A stretch of 64,000 nt of DNA from Brachybacterium sp. EE-P12 (GTDB lineage: Bacteria; Actinomycetota; Actinomycetes; Actinomycetales; Dermabacteraceae): the NCBI RefSeq assembly GCF_003711805.1, contig NZ_QXCP01000004.1, forward strand, positions 923,196 through 987,195, in the 5' to 3' direction. Position 1 is the first letter of the stretch. Every line of letters starts with the position of its first letter. Made by a program: the position numbers and the translations under genes. Positions 63,964-64,000 of the stretch are shown piece after piece. Under the pieces are notes generated by a model, which was given only the letters and a program-made list of their open reading frames with translations, made no database searches and was not told the origin of the DNA.

Positions 63964-64000
63964 GCGTGTCTGTTTATCGATGCCATTATTTTGAATGGCA

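Larger units (their letters stand above)
63551..64000 (+). other. rRNA operon promoter and leader region (16S start expected just beyond the window)
   Basis: After menG comes a 7-base-pair hairpin (63559-63575), then no gene. From 63700 the sequence carries two consensus-like promoters and, at its end, an AT-richer leader with TGTTGCTTGATATCTC (63944-63959), close to the conserved boxA-containing leader seen before 16S genes in actinobacteria. The window closes inside this leader. Confidence 0.8.

Overview
The window is a gene-dense, very GC-rich actinobacterial chromosome segment. Its gene order (panC-lysS-lsr2-clpC; 5-formyl-THF ligase-rimJ-sepX; pmt/rsmI-tatD-ksgA-ispE; glmU-prs; rplY-pth-mfd-mazG-eno-ftsB-ppx), a DAP-type Mur ligase signature and menaquinone genes point to Micrococcales. 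Brachybacterium/Dermabacteraceae is my best guess at moderate confidence, because no 16S sequence lies inside the window. Most genes are conserved housekeeping genes. No insertion sequence, integrase, prophage or CRISPR array is visible.

Layout. 1-3.7 kb: end of a DUF2520 protein, panC, lysS, a tiny membrane protein and lsr2. 3.7-12.8 kb: an accessory carbohydrate block set between lsr2 and clpC. It holds an aldose epimerase, mqo, a YesL-like protein, an alpha-L-fucosidase and a sugar ABC importer whose two permease genes are each cut by one in-frame TAG. 12.8-23.2 kb: clpC, dedA, argA-like GNAT, mutY, mscL, SAF protein, FmdB/Ruc-like protein, 5-FCL, rimJ-like GNAT, sepX/glpR, suhB and tRNA-Ala. 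23.2-25.6 kb: a small odd locus with a gene encoding twelve perfect YDPDGG hexapeptides, facing a short Mur ligase without its usual N-terminal domain and a hypothetical gene. 25.6-30.1 kb: two coupled alpha/beta hydrolases, mgtE with a long leader containing a proline-rich upstream ORF, a LysR effector-domain protein and luxS. 30.1-37.8 kb: malQ, protein mannosyltransferase, rsmI, rpmF, tatD, ksgA and a wrecked ispE. 38-43.5 kb: a DUF222/HNH endonuclease, an ABC-F protein, MarR and TetR regulators and tRNA-Gln. 43.6-63.6 kb: glmU, prs, doxX, rplY, pth, mfd, mazG, eno, ftsB-like, DUF501, ppx, ndh, nagB, an NCS2 purine permease with a coupled MarR, serC and menG. The last 300 bases carry two strong tandem promoters and a leader typical of a ribosomal RNA operon; 16S should start just past the window edge.

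How the genes fit together. glmU, nagB and the Mur ligase concern amino sugar and wall metabolism. ndh, mqo and menG feed a menaquinone respiratory chain. mfd, mutY and mazG protect the genome. rsmI, ksgA, pth, rplY, rpmF and lysS serve translation. Many genes lack a Shine-Dalgarno sequence and instead have TANNNT 6-7 bases before the start codon, the mark of leaderless transcripts.

The points most worth a second look are the YDPDGG repeat gene, the paired amber codons in the importer, the decayed ispE and the mgtE leader ORF.
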